This document shows positions 33,481 to 44,465 of a DNA stretch of 64,000 bases, piece after piece. A program made the translations under genes and the position numbers. Origin of the DNA: Setophaga petechia (Eukaryota > Chordata > Aves > Passeriformes > Parulidae); contig JANCRA010000003.1 of NCBI GenBank assembly GCA_024362935.1, positions 1,981,501 to 2,045,500 of the forward strand, in the 5' to 3' direction. The notes under the pieces were generated by a model that saw nothing but the letters and a program-made list of their open reading frames with translations, did no database searches and had not been told where the DNA came from. Position 1 is the stretch's first letter; each line of letters starts with the position of its first letter.

Positions 33481-34215
33481 CTCTGACTTGCTTTAAACAG
33501 CTTTTCCAGGATGTCTGAAAATGCCTCTTTCTCTTGGCTGTCCAAAAGGGACAGGTGACAAACATTTGGACAGGTGAACCCCTCCCAGAAGCAAAGTCAC
33601 ACCTGATTAAGTATCATTATCCCTACCTCACACAGAGGGAAGTTGCAGCACAGAGCTGGGATCAGATGAAATGCTGCAATTCTCCAGTCATCCCTCCAGT
33701 GCTTGTGCAGGGTCTCCATTAAAGATGCCTCCATTTAGACTCTTATGGGAAAGATTTACCCTCACAGGATCACCCATCAGAAAACACCCATCTTCCATTA
33801 GTAACTTCTTAATTCTTATTATTATGTATAAATTTTAGCAGCAAGATTTATTTTATAGAATACTTTGAATTGTTGAAATGCATATACAATTCAATGATCT
33901 TCTCAGGGGTATTTTTTGGGGAGTTATTTTTTTCAGGGCTGGTTAAGTCAAGACTACCTGTCATCTCTGCAATAAGCTCTCCTGGAAAATTCTGCATTCT
34001 GAAGCAAAAATTGCTGCTATTTATAGTCTCTTTTAGACATTCACGTGTGTGCCTTCAAATTTCTTTCTGACAATTAAAAAAAAACCCAGAAGTGATAATG
34101 CAGTAACACAACTGTTGAAAAAGCATTTTCTCCTTATGATTTTTTAAAAAATCATTTGATACTGGATATTTTCCACGTTTAGGTAAATCATTCTGCTTGC
34201 TCACCTTGCTCAACA

Positions 34216-34357
34216 GGGTGCCCACAGAAGCTGTGGGTGCCCCTGGATCCCTGGCAGTGTTCCAGGCCAGCTTGGATGGGGCTTGGAGCAACCTGGGATT
34301 GTGGAAGGTGTCCCTGCCCATGGCAGGAGAGTTGGAACAAAATTGTCTTTAAGACAT
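34216..34357 (+). mobile_element. CR1 fragment
   Basis: AGGGTGCCCACAGAAGCTGT, then AGGCCAGCTTGGATGGGGCT, TGGAAGGTGTCCCTGCCCAT and TTGGAACAAAATTGTCTTTA. The terminal octamer tail is missing. Confidence 0.85.
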
Positions 34358-34884
34358 CCCAACTTATGCATAAATCCAATTCAATCTTTCTCCTTCAGTT
34401 TTTCTGGAAGTCACAATCACCTGCTGAGACACTATGGAAAGAAATGATATTGTTGAAATTTGCTGTCTGCAGAGCCAGCTCTGCATGCATGCATATAAAT
34501 TACTCTCCTTTCCTTGGCAAGGTGAAATATTTAGAGGTGTAAAATTAATGTGTAAAAGGTTTTGATTTTCCTGTGAGTTACATCCTCAATTAGCTGAAGT
34601 GGTGAAAAAGAAAACAGCTTTATGATTTCAGCACCTTGCATAAAACACTCATCTGATAGAATAATGCAGAGCTGGCCTGAAACAATGATTTAGAGACCCA
34701 CTGAAGGAGAAAGGGAAGTTTTAGGAGTTTTACACCTGCATAGATAAACACATTATGGAAATGCTTTTTAAACACCTTCTGTTTGAAGCCATTCTGGCTT
34801 TTATGGGCTTCTGAGGTCTTACAGCAGTTACCTGTGAGCAGCCATCCCTGGCTCATAATTCTGCCAGGACTTTTATATCAAGCA

Positions 34885-35020
34885 TTCACCATTCAAGAGA
34901 TGTTTGGACTGCACTCTCAGGCCCATGGTGGAATTTTGGGGATGCCCTGTGCAGGGCCCGGAGCTGGACTTGATGATCCTTGTGGTTCCCTTCCAGCTCA
35001 AGGTATTCTATGAATCTATG
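34885..35020 (+). mobile_element. CR1 3' end, different subfamily
   Basis: TTCAAGAGATGTTTGGACTG, then GGTGGAATTTTGGGGATGCC, GAGCTGGACTTGATGATCCT and GTATTCTATGAATCTATG. Confidence 0.85.
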
Positions 35021-35089
35021 CAAAAGTTTCAAGTAGAGATTAATTATTTTTTTTAAAAAAATCACTTTGTATCCAGTGCAGAGAGCCCC

Positions 35090-35522
35090 TGATGCAGGGA
35101 ATGATTGGCATCTGACTCCATTAATTCAGAATGCTGAACAATTGCTTTATTAAAATTATACTATATTTCATTAATACTATATTATAATTATACTAAAGAG
35201 ATATTAGTATAATTATAATATAGTATTAATGAAATATAGTATAATTTTTACTATACAAAAGATCCTGAAGAAAAACCAGTGACTGTCTGAGACAGGAAAC
35301 AACTTGGACCTAACAGGCCAAGGAAACAAAGCAATCCTCAGCAGAATCCAACTGACAAATCACTTCAGGTAAACTATCTCCATAACACATTCCACATGTG
35401 CAAAAACAACAGGAGCAGAAAGGAGAGATAAGAATTGTTTTCTCTTTTTCTCTCTGTGCTTCTCCAGGAAAAATCCTGGGAGAGAAAATATGCCTCTCTC
35501 TGTTCAGAGAATGTGAACACCA
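35090..35522 (-). mobile_element. Solo LTR family X with a giant palindrome
   Basis: On the minus strand it starts TGGTGTTCACATTCTCTGAA and contains TTCTTATCTC, TGGAATGTGTT, a TA-rich block and AATGGAGTCAGATGC near its end, as in the other family X copies. Its TA-rich block has become a perfect 97-bp hairpin (35152-35248). No matching target duplication was found. Confidence 0.8.
35152..35248. repeat. Perfect inverted repeat, 45-bp arms, 7-bp loop
   Basis: 35152-35196 and 35204-35248 are exact reverse complements, checked base by base; the spacer is AGAGATA. The arms are A/T with few C/G. The next pair outward (35151/35249) does not match. Confidence 0.95.
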
Positions 35523-35523
35523 C

Positions 35524-36582
35524 TGTAGGAGCGTCGAGGGTAGGACAGTTGGGACAGACGGAGAGCAGAGATCTCTGCAGCCAGGTTGTGGAACTTGGGG
35601 TTTTTTGCCAAGGGCCTGGGTGCAGGGGCCTTTTGGAACTTGGGGTTTTTTGCCAAGGGCCTGGGTGCAGGGGTCTTTTGGAACTTGGGGTTTATTGCAA
35701 AGGGCCTGGGTGCAGGGGCCTTTTGGAACTTGGGGTTTATTGCAAAGGGCCTGGGTGCAGGGGCCTTTTGGAACTTGGGGTTTTTTGCCAAGGGCCTGGG
35801 TGCAGGGGTCTTTTGGAACTTGGGGTTTTTTGCCAAGGCCTGGGTGCAGGGGTCTTTTGGAACTTGGGGTTTATTGCAAAGGGCCTGGGTGCAGGGGCCT
35901 TTTGGAACTTGGGGTTTTTTGCCAAGGGCCTGGGTGCAGGGGTCTTTTGGAACTTGGGGTTTTTTGCCAAGGGCCTGGGTGCAGGGGCCTTTTGGAACTT
36001 GGGGTTTATTGCAAAGGGTCTGGGTGGTTTATTGCAAAGGGCCTGGGTGCAGGGCCCTGCTGGAAGCTGCCAGCCACAGCTCAGAGCAGGCCTGAGAGGA
36101 GAGAGGGGGAGAGAGGATGAGAGGGTACAAGAGTGAGAGGGTAAGAGCCTAATGGAGTAAAAAAGGTAAGAGAGTGAGGTTCCCGTTACAATACAATAAA
36201 TCTTCTTCTGTGTTGAATTTTCTAATTCTCACTAACCAATCTAGTACAAGACACAAATCCTATAGCATTTCCATACAACCTATAAGAATCACTACATTAC
36301 CATACTGTGTTACATTTTGAGCCCTAAGAACTCCTCTTTGGACCCCTTGTGCCAAACTGGTAGGGTCTGCTCTGACCCTTGTGCCTGTCTGCAGGCAGAG
36401 GGTGTTGTTCCATTAAAAGAGGATTACCTTCAGCTGGCCATGCCATTGTTTTCCAGTTGTTCAGTAACTGAGGTATCTCAAAGCTTGCTTTAATTTCAAT
36501 CTCGCTTATAGTTTATATATTCTCAAAATCTTTTGCCAGACAATCATATTTGTAAGGCTTTCCTGTTTCATCTTCCCCAACA
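35524..36582 (-). mobile_element. LTR family D (ERVL-like) with internal minisatellite
   Basis: Matches the LTR at 57243-58130 in the same orientation: both begin (plus strand) with TGTARGAGY, share the middle block around CCAATCTA and the ...TTTGCCAGACAATCATATTT / ...CTGCCAAATATACATATCT region, and end TTCCC(C)AACA. Flanks ACCAC (35519-35523) and GCCAC (36583-36587) may be a decayed 5-bp duplication. Its length is inflated by the 45-bp repeats at 35588-36055. Confidence 0.7.
35588..36055. repeat. 45-bp minisatellite inside LTR D, about 11 copies
   Basis: Units begin GGAACTTGGGGTTT near 35588 and recur every 45 bp, with one 44-bp unit and a short last one near 36028. Two unit types alternate in blocks: one with TTTTTTGCCAAGGG and one with TTTATTGCAAAGGG. 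The second is AATAAA on the minus strand, in the place of the LTR's own poly(A) signal. As 45 is a multiple of three, all frames remain open and give long false proteins (about 240 codons on plus). Confidence 0.93.
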
Positions 36583-36824
36583 GCCACAGCTTTGCACCCA
36601 GTGAGAGGACAAACCACCCTCCTGCTGAACTCTGATCACCTGCAGAACCCACTGGGTGCATCCTCACAGCAGCCCCGAGGCAGGGGAGCAGAGTTTCCCT
36701 CCCTTGCACTGACAGCGTTGATGTCTTTATGATGTAAAAAGCTCTACCCAAGCAGACCTTTGCCTCCATGTGGTTTTCATGGTGCTCCTGCTGGGTCAGG
36801 GCAGATTCAGAGCTTGCACATGTG

Positions 36825-37211
36825 TGGGATTCACATTCTCTGAACAGAGAGACAATTCTCTCTTTCAGGTTTTTTTTTCCTGGAGAAGAACAGAGGGACA
36901 ACAATTCTTATCTCATTTGCTGCTCCTGTTGTTTTGTGAGCATGTGGAATGTGTTGGAAGATTATTTAGCAGAAGGGATTTGGTAATTGGATTCTGGTGT
37001 GAGTGTTTTGTTTTCTTGACCAATCTCTGTAAGCTGTGTCCTGGCAGACAGTCAGGAGACTTGGTTGAGTGCTTGTGCAGTTTCAATTTAGATGTAGTGT
37101 AATATAGTATAGAATAATATAGTATAATAAAGTAATTAATTAGCCTTCTAAGTCAATGGAGTCAGATGCATCATTCTTCCCAGATGATGGGGTCGCCCTG
37201 CTAATCCCATA
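36825..37211 (+). mobile_element. Solo LTR family X
   Basis: Begins TGGGATTCACATTCTCTGAA, contains TTCTTATCTCATTTGCTGCT and TGGAATGTGTTGGAAGATTA, a TA-rich block, AATTAGCCTTCTAAG and AATGGAGTCAGATGCATCAT. Candidate 6-bp target duplication CATGTG at 36819-36824 and 37212-37217, although the right terminus would then read ATA and not CA. Confidence 0.8.
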
Positions 37212-37217
37212 CATGTG

Positions 37218-39387
37218 CCCAAAACCAAACACTGAAATCACAACAACAGATTTGAGAGGAGAACTTCAGCCCTGAGTCACAATTTACTTCACTGACCATA
37301 AGACCCTTACTCTTTTTACTCTGACAGAGGTGTAGACACACATCAAATTTCCCCTAAAATGTACAAATGACATTTTTTGCTCCCCCATTAAAACCCCTCT
37401 GGGTGAGCCAAGGCCTGGATCAGCTCTGCCATCTTCCCTTGTCAGATTGGTTTTTTCTGTGACAGCCAAACCTCTGCAGGCAGCAAAGTGCAGGCAAGCA
37501 CCCCCCCTTCACCCCAAAATGCCTTTCTCTCTCTCTCTCTTAATTCACACAAGAGAACACTTTTAATAGTGCAACTGTGAAAGATTAATTCCATGGTTAC
37601 CAAGTAATTTATTCCCATATGTTTGAGACTAAATATTAAATTTCCTGTACCAATTTCTTAATAGCAGCATTAGTACCTTCAAGACACTGCACAATTTCCC
37701 CACTGAATGCAGAGCCTTCATTTTCCAAGTGTTTTCCTAAATTAAAAATGCAATGAAATTAGAATGTATGGTTTCTGAGTGTCAAATATTGCTCTATTGT
37801 TCTGCAAGAATTACTCTGAAAGAGAGGGATTTTTTTAAAAATTATTTGCTAAAGCTGTTTTCCCTTGTTCTAAAGTAGGTCAGCATCTTTCACACTCCTC
37901 CTCCTCCTCCTGGTGCACAGAAGAGGCAGATGCACAAGCAGTGTTTGAAGTCCACAGGACCTGGTGAAATTTTCAGTGACAAAATGCTTCCAACTCCAAT
38001 TCTGCTGAGTTAATCTTTTAAAATAGTCATTCAGAGAAGTTTACAGAGGTTATTAAGCTGAATTAAGAGCTGTGGATCAAAATAATTTTCCCTTAAGCAG
38101 GGTGTAGCTAATCTTTAGAATTTTTCCAGGCAGTCATGCCTTCATTACTTCTTTTTCCACCTAAAAATACTAATCTGGATTTGTCAAAGCCTGAAGTGAG
38201 ATTTACATTAGTCCAGAAGCTACTCTTTGTGTTGTAAATTTTAATTTATCTTGAGCTGGAATAATAACTGCAGGGATTTGAATTCATCCAAAACATTATT
38301 GCACCTGTTACAGTGGCGTGAAATTTTTTTTATATCCTGATTTTGTAACAGGGCCTAAATCCTCATAGGAGGGGGGAAAAGAAAATTTGTAATCCATGAA
38401 TGAGTGAATTTGTAGTGTAGATGAGGCACTCAGCCAGCTGAGAGCTCTGGTTTTAATTTGATCCACCAACTTTCTTGGAAAACCAGCAGCTGCCCCAAGA
38501 CCACGGGGTCTTTATCTGGTGGGAGCAGAGGCCAGGAGAAGCTCCTGCCTCAGCCTTACCTGCCCATCCTCATCCCTGATGGTCACCAGCCACTGGAATG
38601 GCATTTTCTGTGAAATACCAGCAGGAGAAATGCTGGAAAACAAGTCCACATTTGCAGGAAACAGCAGAGGGGGTGTTCTGGAAGGGCAGAATTTGCCCCA
38701 GCTTCACCAATTCCTAGCAATTCCAGGCAATTCTTTCTAACAATAGCAGCTTGAAATCTTTTTTTTTTCTTTTTTGCCACTTCATATCAATAGAGATGTG
38801 AGTTCTTTTCCCCAGAAACATCAGAAAGTTTAAGGCATATTGTGCATAAATTAAGATAGATGATAAAATCTAACTCAAGTGCTGCCTTCTGTCAGTGGGA
38901 AGCCTCTGCCCCTGGTGCTGACCCTCCAGGCCCTTGTACACAGCCCCTCTGCAGGATTCTGGAGGCCTCTTCCAGGCACTGAAGGCACTAAAATGTCTCT
39001 TCCACTTGCTTTTTCCAGGTATCTGTTGCCTAGATTAAACATCTCATTCAGAAAAAAAAAAAGAAAGAAAATTTGATATAAAGCATTTAGATATTTTCAA
39101 TTTCCTTCTAACGCCTGTTTCTAAACCAAAAATAAATGCCAGCCATAAACTGGCATTAGGGAAGTAAAGCTTTCTCAAATATAGGGGTTTTGTTAAGGAG
39201 AAAGATTCCTCTGGAAAGTCTTGCCAATTTTTCCTACATGCTCCTCCAAAATCCAGCCAGCCTTTTATCCCAACCTCTTCACTGCTGAAGATTTTCTCCT
39301 AATCAAACCTTTAAGCCTTTTAAAAGAGGTTTAAAAATAAAGGTGACAAAAAAAAAAAAAAAAAAAAAATAGCTGGCTCTTTTCCAT
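37218..39387. other. Intergenic, no gene recognised
   Basis: No supported gene. A 21-base or longer A run ends at about 39369. Confidence 0.5.
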
Positions 39388-40025
39388 CCCTCCTGGACTC
39401 TCTCATTGCCACAGGCACAAACTTCTGGTTTCAGAGCAGCACCAGCTCAGTAGAGCACAGCTTGCACACCATGTTCCCAAAACCCATGGAATTATTTAGG
39501 TTAGAAAAGACTTTTAAGATTATCAAGTCCAGCAGCTCCACAGCACTGCCAAGGCCACCACTCTCCCATGTCCCTGAGTGCCACATCCTCATGGCTTTTA
39601 GATCCCTGCAGGGATTTTGACTCCATCCCTTCCCTGTTCACTGGCATCACTGCCATGGACACAGCAGAGTCACAGCTTTGAAATCCCTCCTCAACCCCTC
39701 CTGGACTCTCTCACTCATTGCCACAGGCACAAACTTCTGTTTGAGAACAGCACCAACTCAGCATAGCACAGCTTGCACACCATGTTCCCCAAAACCATGG
39801 AATTATCTAGGTTAGAAAAGACTTTTAAGATCATCAAGTCCAGCAGCTCCCCAGCACTGCCAAAGCCATCACTAACCCATGTCCCTGAGTGCCACATCCA
39901 AAATCCATGCAGGGATTTTGACTCCATCCCTTCCCTGTTCACTGGCATCACTGCCATGGACACAGCAGAGCTTTGAAATCTTGAAAATTTGAAATCCCAC
40001 TTGAAATCCCTCCTCAGCCCCCCTG
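39388..40025. repeat. Tandem duplication of a 308-bp unit carrying a CR1 tail
   Basis: The unit starting CTCCTGGACTCTCTCA near 39388 repeats at 39696. Each copy contains TGCCACAGGCACAAACTTCT, CAGCTTGCACACCATGTTCC, a reversed CR1 3' end (GGTTAGAAAAGACTTTTAAG, ATCAAGTCCAGCAGCTCC) and GGGATTTTGACTCCATCCCT. The second copy lacks about 20 bp. Confidence 0.92.
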
Positions 40026-42861
40026 GAGAGCATCCTGGCAGTGGCCAGGAGGGCAGAGAGTGCTGAGATCATGGACAGTCACTGGCAAAATGTTTCCAGG
40101 CCATCCTACAGCTCATGAATCAGCTCCTGTCACCCCCAGCCATCTGTCTGATCTGTGAATGCCTTTTTTTGACCTCCTGGTCAAAAGCTCTTCGAGGGAC
40201 ATTATAAATGTGCAGCATTTCAAACCAAATTGCCCCAAATCTCATCCCAAAGGCAACAGGGCAGCTCAGGCCCCCATCCCATCCAAGTCCTTATTCTGAC
40301 AGCTGAGGCCTGCAGAGTGAATATTTTGTACTGTACATGTTATAAAGCACAAGCTGTGCCAAATCCTCACTATTTATAAGAAACCAGTTTTGTTAGACAG
40401 GAATAACTTTCCATTTCAGCTGAACAGATCTGACAAGGATGGGAAGTTTTGAATGTTGTGAAATTGGACAATTTGGAGTGATAACCAGAGGCAGTGTAGA
40501 ATCCATCCCTGGAGATTGCTCAGCCATGTCTGCCCCTACATCTCCAAGAGGGGCATTTTAGAGACAGATAAAACTTGTTTGAAATGTGTCTCCTGGTACT
40601 TAGTTTATTTGTGCTTTTTTCTATGGGCAACTTTATTACTCATAGTGCAATTTCCTTGCTTGCACTTGAAGCAATCTTTCTCCTGCATGATGATTAATCT
40701 TGCCTTCTGAAACAAATTTATTCTGTTTTTAGCCATTACTTCATCTCTTTCAGGAAGGCCTTCACACCGAGCTGCTGATTGCTGAATTGTTCCAGTTTTG
40801 CATGCCTGTAATCCATCCAGGTACCCTGACAGCAGGCTGTATTTCTTACAGCAGTCATCATGATAAATGGCATTCAATAGGTCACATTTATCTTCCAAGA
40901 AAATCCAACAGCTCCCTAACCAGGTTCTTGTCTGATACGGCACTGGGGAAAAAAAATTAACATTCAAGACAGTTCAAGAGTTTCTAACCTCTCAAGACCT
41001 GAAAAGAATGAATTTGTGCTCTGAGCATATTTTAAATTTCCTTCTGCCTTCAGATCTCAGGCCACCTGATCACTTGAGAGGCCGAGGGGACAAGGAGCAT
41101 CTGTCTCTCACCACCTGCCACTGAACCACAGTGCAAGCTGCAGCCACTTCATGTGCCACCAGACCTGTCAGTGAAAGAGAATTTCCCAAGGCTGCCCTAC
41201 AACACCAGCACTGCTGACAGCCAGGTTTGTGTGACAGGTAGAGTCTACAGTTCTCTGTTTTGTTTTTTTTTTTTTTTTTTTTTTGAGCAGGGTTTCCAGA
41301 AATAAGATGTAGTAGAAAGGCTCAAAGAGGAAAAACCCCAGACATCTTCATGTATGTGCTTGCCAAAAAGTCTTGGGAGTCCCACAGAGGAACCAGATGG
41401 CCCCATATGTGAGAGTAAAACCAAAAAGACAAGGAGGAAATGCATTAATAACCATGGCAGCCCCCTCATCTAGAAACACATGGCCCTTCTCCACCAAACA
41501 CTTGCTGTGACTCTTCCCTTTGGATTTTATGTCTTTTACATCCCCCCAGAAAACAGGAAAAGACAGTCCATGGCCACTGCAGCCATGGGAGTAACATCAT
41601 GGGGATAACTATGTTTTCTTATGCAGATCTTTAAACAAACAAACAAAAAAAATCTAAAATAATAAGTTAAAATGAGATCCATTTTCCTTATTAACCCTTG
41701 GCTCCAAATATCCACATGAGAAAACATGTAAAACACAAGGAGAAGGCAATTTCACAAAACACAGTGCATAAAATACCTCTAGCAGTTAAAATAAATAATT
41801 TCCAGCCTTGGAGAGTATGCTGGCATTCCAAACTTTTAAACCACAAAAGTTTAAAAAACATTAGTAATAAACCTTACACACTTTATTTTATCTTCCAAGC
41901 CTGCACATTGCAGTTGAGCTGCATTTTGGGGCTTTCCCATGGATGTGATTAAATGCAGCTATCTGTGGTTTACAGTCATCATAGCAGGGTAAAAATACAA
42001 ATATCCTCAATTCAGAACTGAAGATGGAGTAGTGATTGTATGAGGGAATATCAGGTGGCACTGCTGATCCTCTCTGTGAGAAACAGGCAGGAAACAAAGA
42101 AAACAGGAGAAACAAAGAACCAGCAGGACAGCCTCACCTCTTTTCAATTCTCTAAAAAAGTCTAATGAAAAGTGCTGCATCTTTCCTCTGCAGACAATCA
42201 GCTTGGTAGGAGCTGGCCCCTTTCTCTCCATCATTATTTACAGCTGCTGCCACCTTGCCAGGCTGTTCCTGGAGACCTTCCCCTCTCCAAATCAGCATCA
42301 ATTTATGGCTCAGCGAGGCACCATCAGCAAAGCTGGGGCCATCCTTCACCTCCAGCACCCTGAGAAATTGCCTTGGAAATTGAGCTGTGCCCAGGACAGC
42401 CAGGTGTTAAACAGTCTGTGTGTCAGGCACCTGCACAGGACCTGATCCCATCTTCCCATCCCTCCTCCTGGTGTTTGCAAGGCATGGGGGAAATGAGTGG
42501 ATTGGAGCAATGCTCTTCTGTGCTTTGAATGGGTAAAGTGTCTCCAGTTCACCCCCAAAATAAAAGGATCAATGTCTTCATTGCCCTGCAGGCAAAATGT
42601 CATTATCTGGATGAACAGTTATCCCTGGAATAGCAGAAGGGATATTTTACCTGGCTTTATGGGAGGGGAAAAAAGTCATCTGCTCATTTGATGGCAGCCA
42701 ATTGAATAATTAGCAATTAAACTTTGCTAGGAAGAAGAGGAGGTCCTCTTTTTGAGAATATCTTTTCAAGTCTTAAACAGGCCTCAGTGAACCTGGTAGT
42801 TGCACTTTTGTACCTGACTGAAATTCAGGCAGCTCTGGGCCAAGTACACAAATGGATTTAT
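40026..42861. other. Intergenic, one weak candidate exon
   Basis: Contains a Cys-rich minus-strand open frame at 40605-40967 listed separately, and a run of about 22 T at 41263-41284. Otherwise nothing supported. Confidence 0.4.
40700..40939 (-). other. Candidate orphan exon, unrecognised
   Basis: On the minus strand a long pyrimidine tract and CCCCAG precede an open frame reading YQTRTWLGSCWIFLEDK, then HDDCCKKYS and GLQACKTG. GAA|GTAATG about 205 bp further in could be a donor. The frame is Cys-rich and codon use is not obviously random, but I recognise no family and the surrounding exons are not visible. It may be chance. Confidence 0.2.
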
Positions 42862-42945
42862 TCTCACAGAATTGCTGAGGCTGGAAAAGACCTCTCAGAT
42901 CATGGAGTCCAACCATTAACCCAGCACTATAATACCAAAGTACTC
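42862..42945 (-). mobile_element. CR1 3' end
   Basis: The plus strand reads CACAGAATTGCTGAGGCTGG, then AAAAGACCTCTCAGATCATG, GAGTCCAACCATTAACCCAG. The reverse of a CR1 tail. Confidence 0.85.
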
Positions 42946-44094
42946 CATTCTCCTGGTGAGTTTAGCCCCTCAACCAGAAATTGTTCTTGAGGATGAATTA
43001 TAGGTTGGCTCATTTTCAAGTAATGAAACATTTCTAGGTAGAATATTTACCTATTCTTCACTTTTTTTTCCAGATGTATTATGGTCCCACAGTTGTGGTG
43101 GCAGAGCTTTGTACAAATACATCAGTGGAATTACAGATTTTAATGGAAAAATAATAGTAATATTCCTTTTTCATTAGGAACTGTATAATATTGGTTTTTT
43201 TTTCCTGTAACAACAGCCTTAAAATCAGAACTTCTGATATGACAAAGTCACTTATTTTTTCCAGCAGATATTTCAAGCCAGGGCTTCACTTCAAACAGCT
43301 CTGCAGAGTTGCACAGGAATTTCAGTCCTTTAACACTTAAAAGAAGAGGTCTGGTGACTTCTACACAAAAGGTCCTCCACAGGGCTCTCTCCTCCCCTAG
43401 AGAAATGCCTTTTCCATTGCCATCATGCTGCCTCTGCATGTCCAATAAAACCTTTTCTGCAGGTCTTGCTTTCAAATTCCTGTCAAAGATGAGGGTGTTA
43501 AATAAGTTACAGACACACAAAGTGCAAAAGCAAAGGATAAGTCATGAATTGGGATGGTTTTACTGCTGCCACAGGACATTTAAGCTCAGAAATACTCTGA
43601 TTTCTAGCCCCAGACCTATAAGGATTTATTGCTGCCCTGCACCTGAAATAAATCCAGCTACTGCACTGATCATCAAATGGGGAGAGAAAAATCCCTGCCC
43701 AGCCTGAAGGTGAGAGAAGCTGGGAAATGCAGCTCCAGCCTACAGGAGCAGAGGGGATTTTGTGTAGGAGGATCTGCTCCCTCCTTCCTCACACTGCAAC
43801 CCTCAGTCTGAGCAAATGCATGTTCACTGTGAATGGAAATTTCCATCTCATAAATCACCTGCATCCTGACAAGTTTATTAAAAACTAAGAAGGGAGTTGG
43901 AGTAGATTTTTTTTTCCACTTCTATTTACTTATACCAAACACAAACCCCCTGTGGGTTTGTTTGCACTCATTTCTATGAACCTATCCATCACAACCTGAA
44001 TCTAATCTGGTTACCCTTTTTCCCACCTGCAAAATTATGGCAAACCAGATTCACAGAGGAAGACACAAACCATTCTGCCTTCATAGCATCTTTC

Positions 44095-44459
44095 TGTAGG
44101 GGGACACAGTATGGGTAAATGAAGGTAATAGAGAATGTAATCTTATCCCCCAATGAGTTGCAGCTGGACCCAATTACTAAAGATTAGGAGCAGGCCAAAT
44201 GATAACAGGCAACACCTGTAACCAATAAGAACAAGTGGTATAAAAAAAGTGGAGTAATGGGAACTGAAGTCAGAGGAGTCAGGTGGCTGCTGCAAGGATC
44301 AAGAACAGGCAGTGCTTAGAGGAGCTGCCTGTGAGAAACACTGAGGAGGTATGAGACTCTGAGGATATGGAATCCTTGCATCATAATGATAAAAGGACTC
44401 TTGAGATATATATGACAACATGTAATGATAATAGAACTGTTGTAATGTATAAGGCAACA
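44095..44459 (+). mobile_element. Solo LTR with 6-bp target duplication
   Basis: 365 bp starting TGTAGGGGGACACAG and ending TAAGGCAACA, flanked by exact TCTTTC at 44089-44094 and 44460-44465. A TATA box (GGTATAAAAAAAGTGG) near 44237 gives the plus orientation. No internal gene. ERVK-like by duplication length. Confidence 0.9.
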
Positions 44460-44465
44460 TCTTTC

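Noticed and set aside
35398..36136. Plus-strand frames of 233-240 codons with GxGCRGLLELG-type repeats
   Set aside because: A 45-bp repeat keeps all frames open. It lies inside an LTR and the frames on both strands are equally long.
35519..36587. Perfect target duplication for LTR D at 35524-36582
   Set aside because: Flanks are ACCAC and GCCAC, one mismatch, and the left one overlaps the end of the neighbouring LTR, so I do not treat it as proven.
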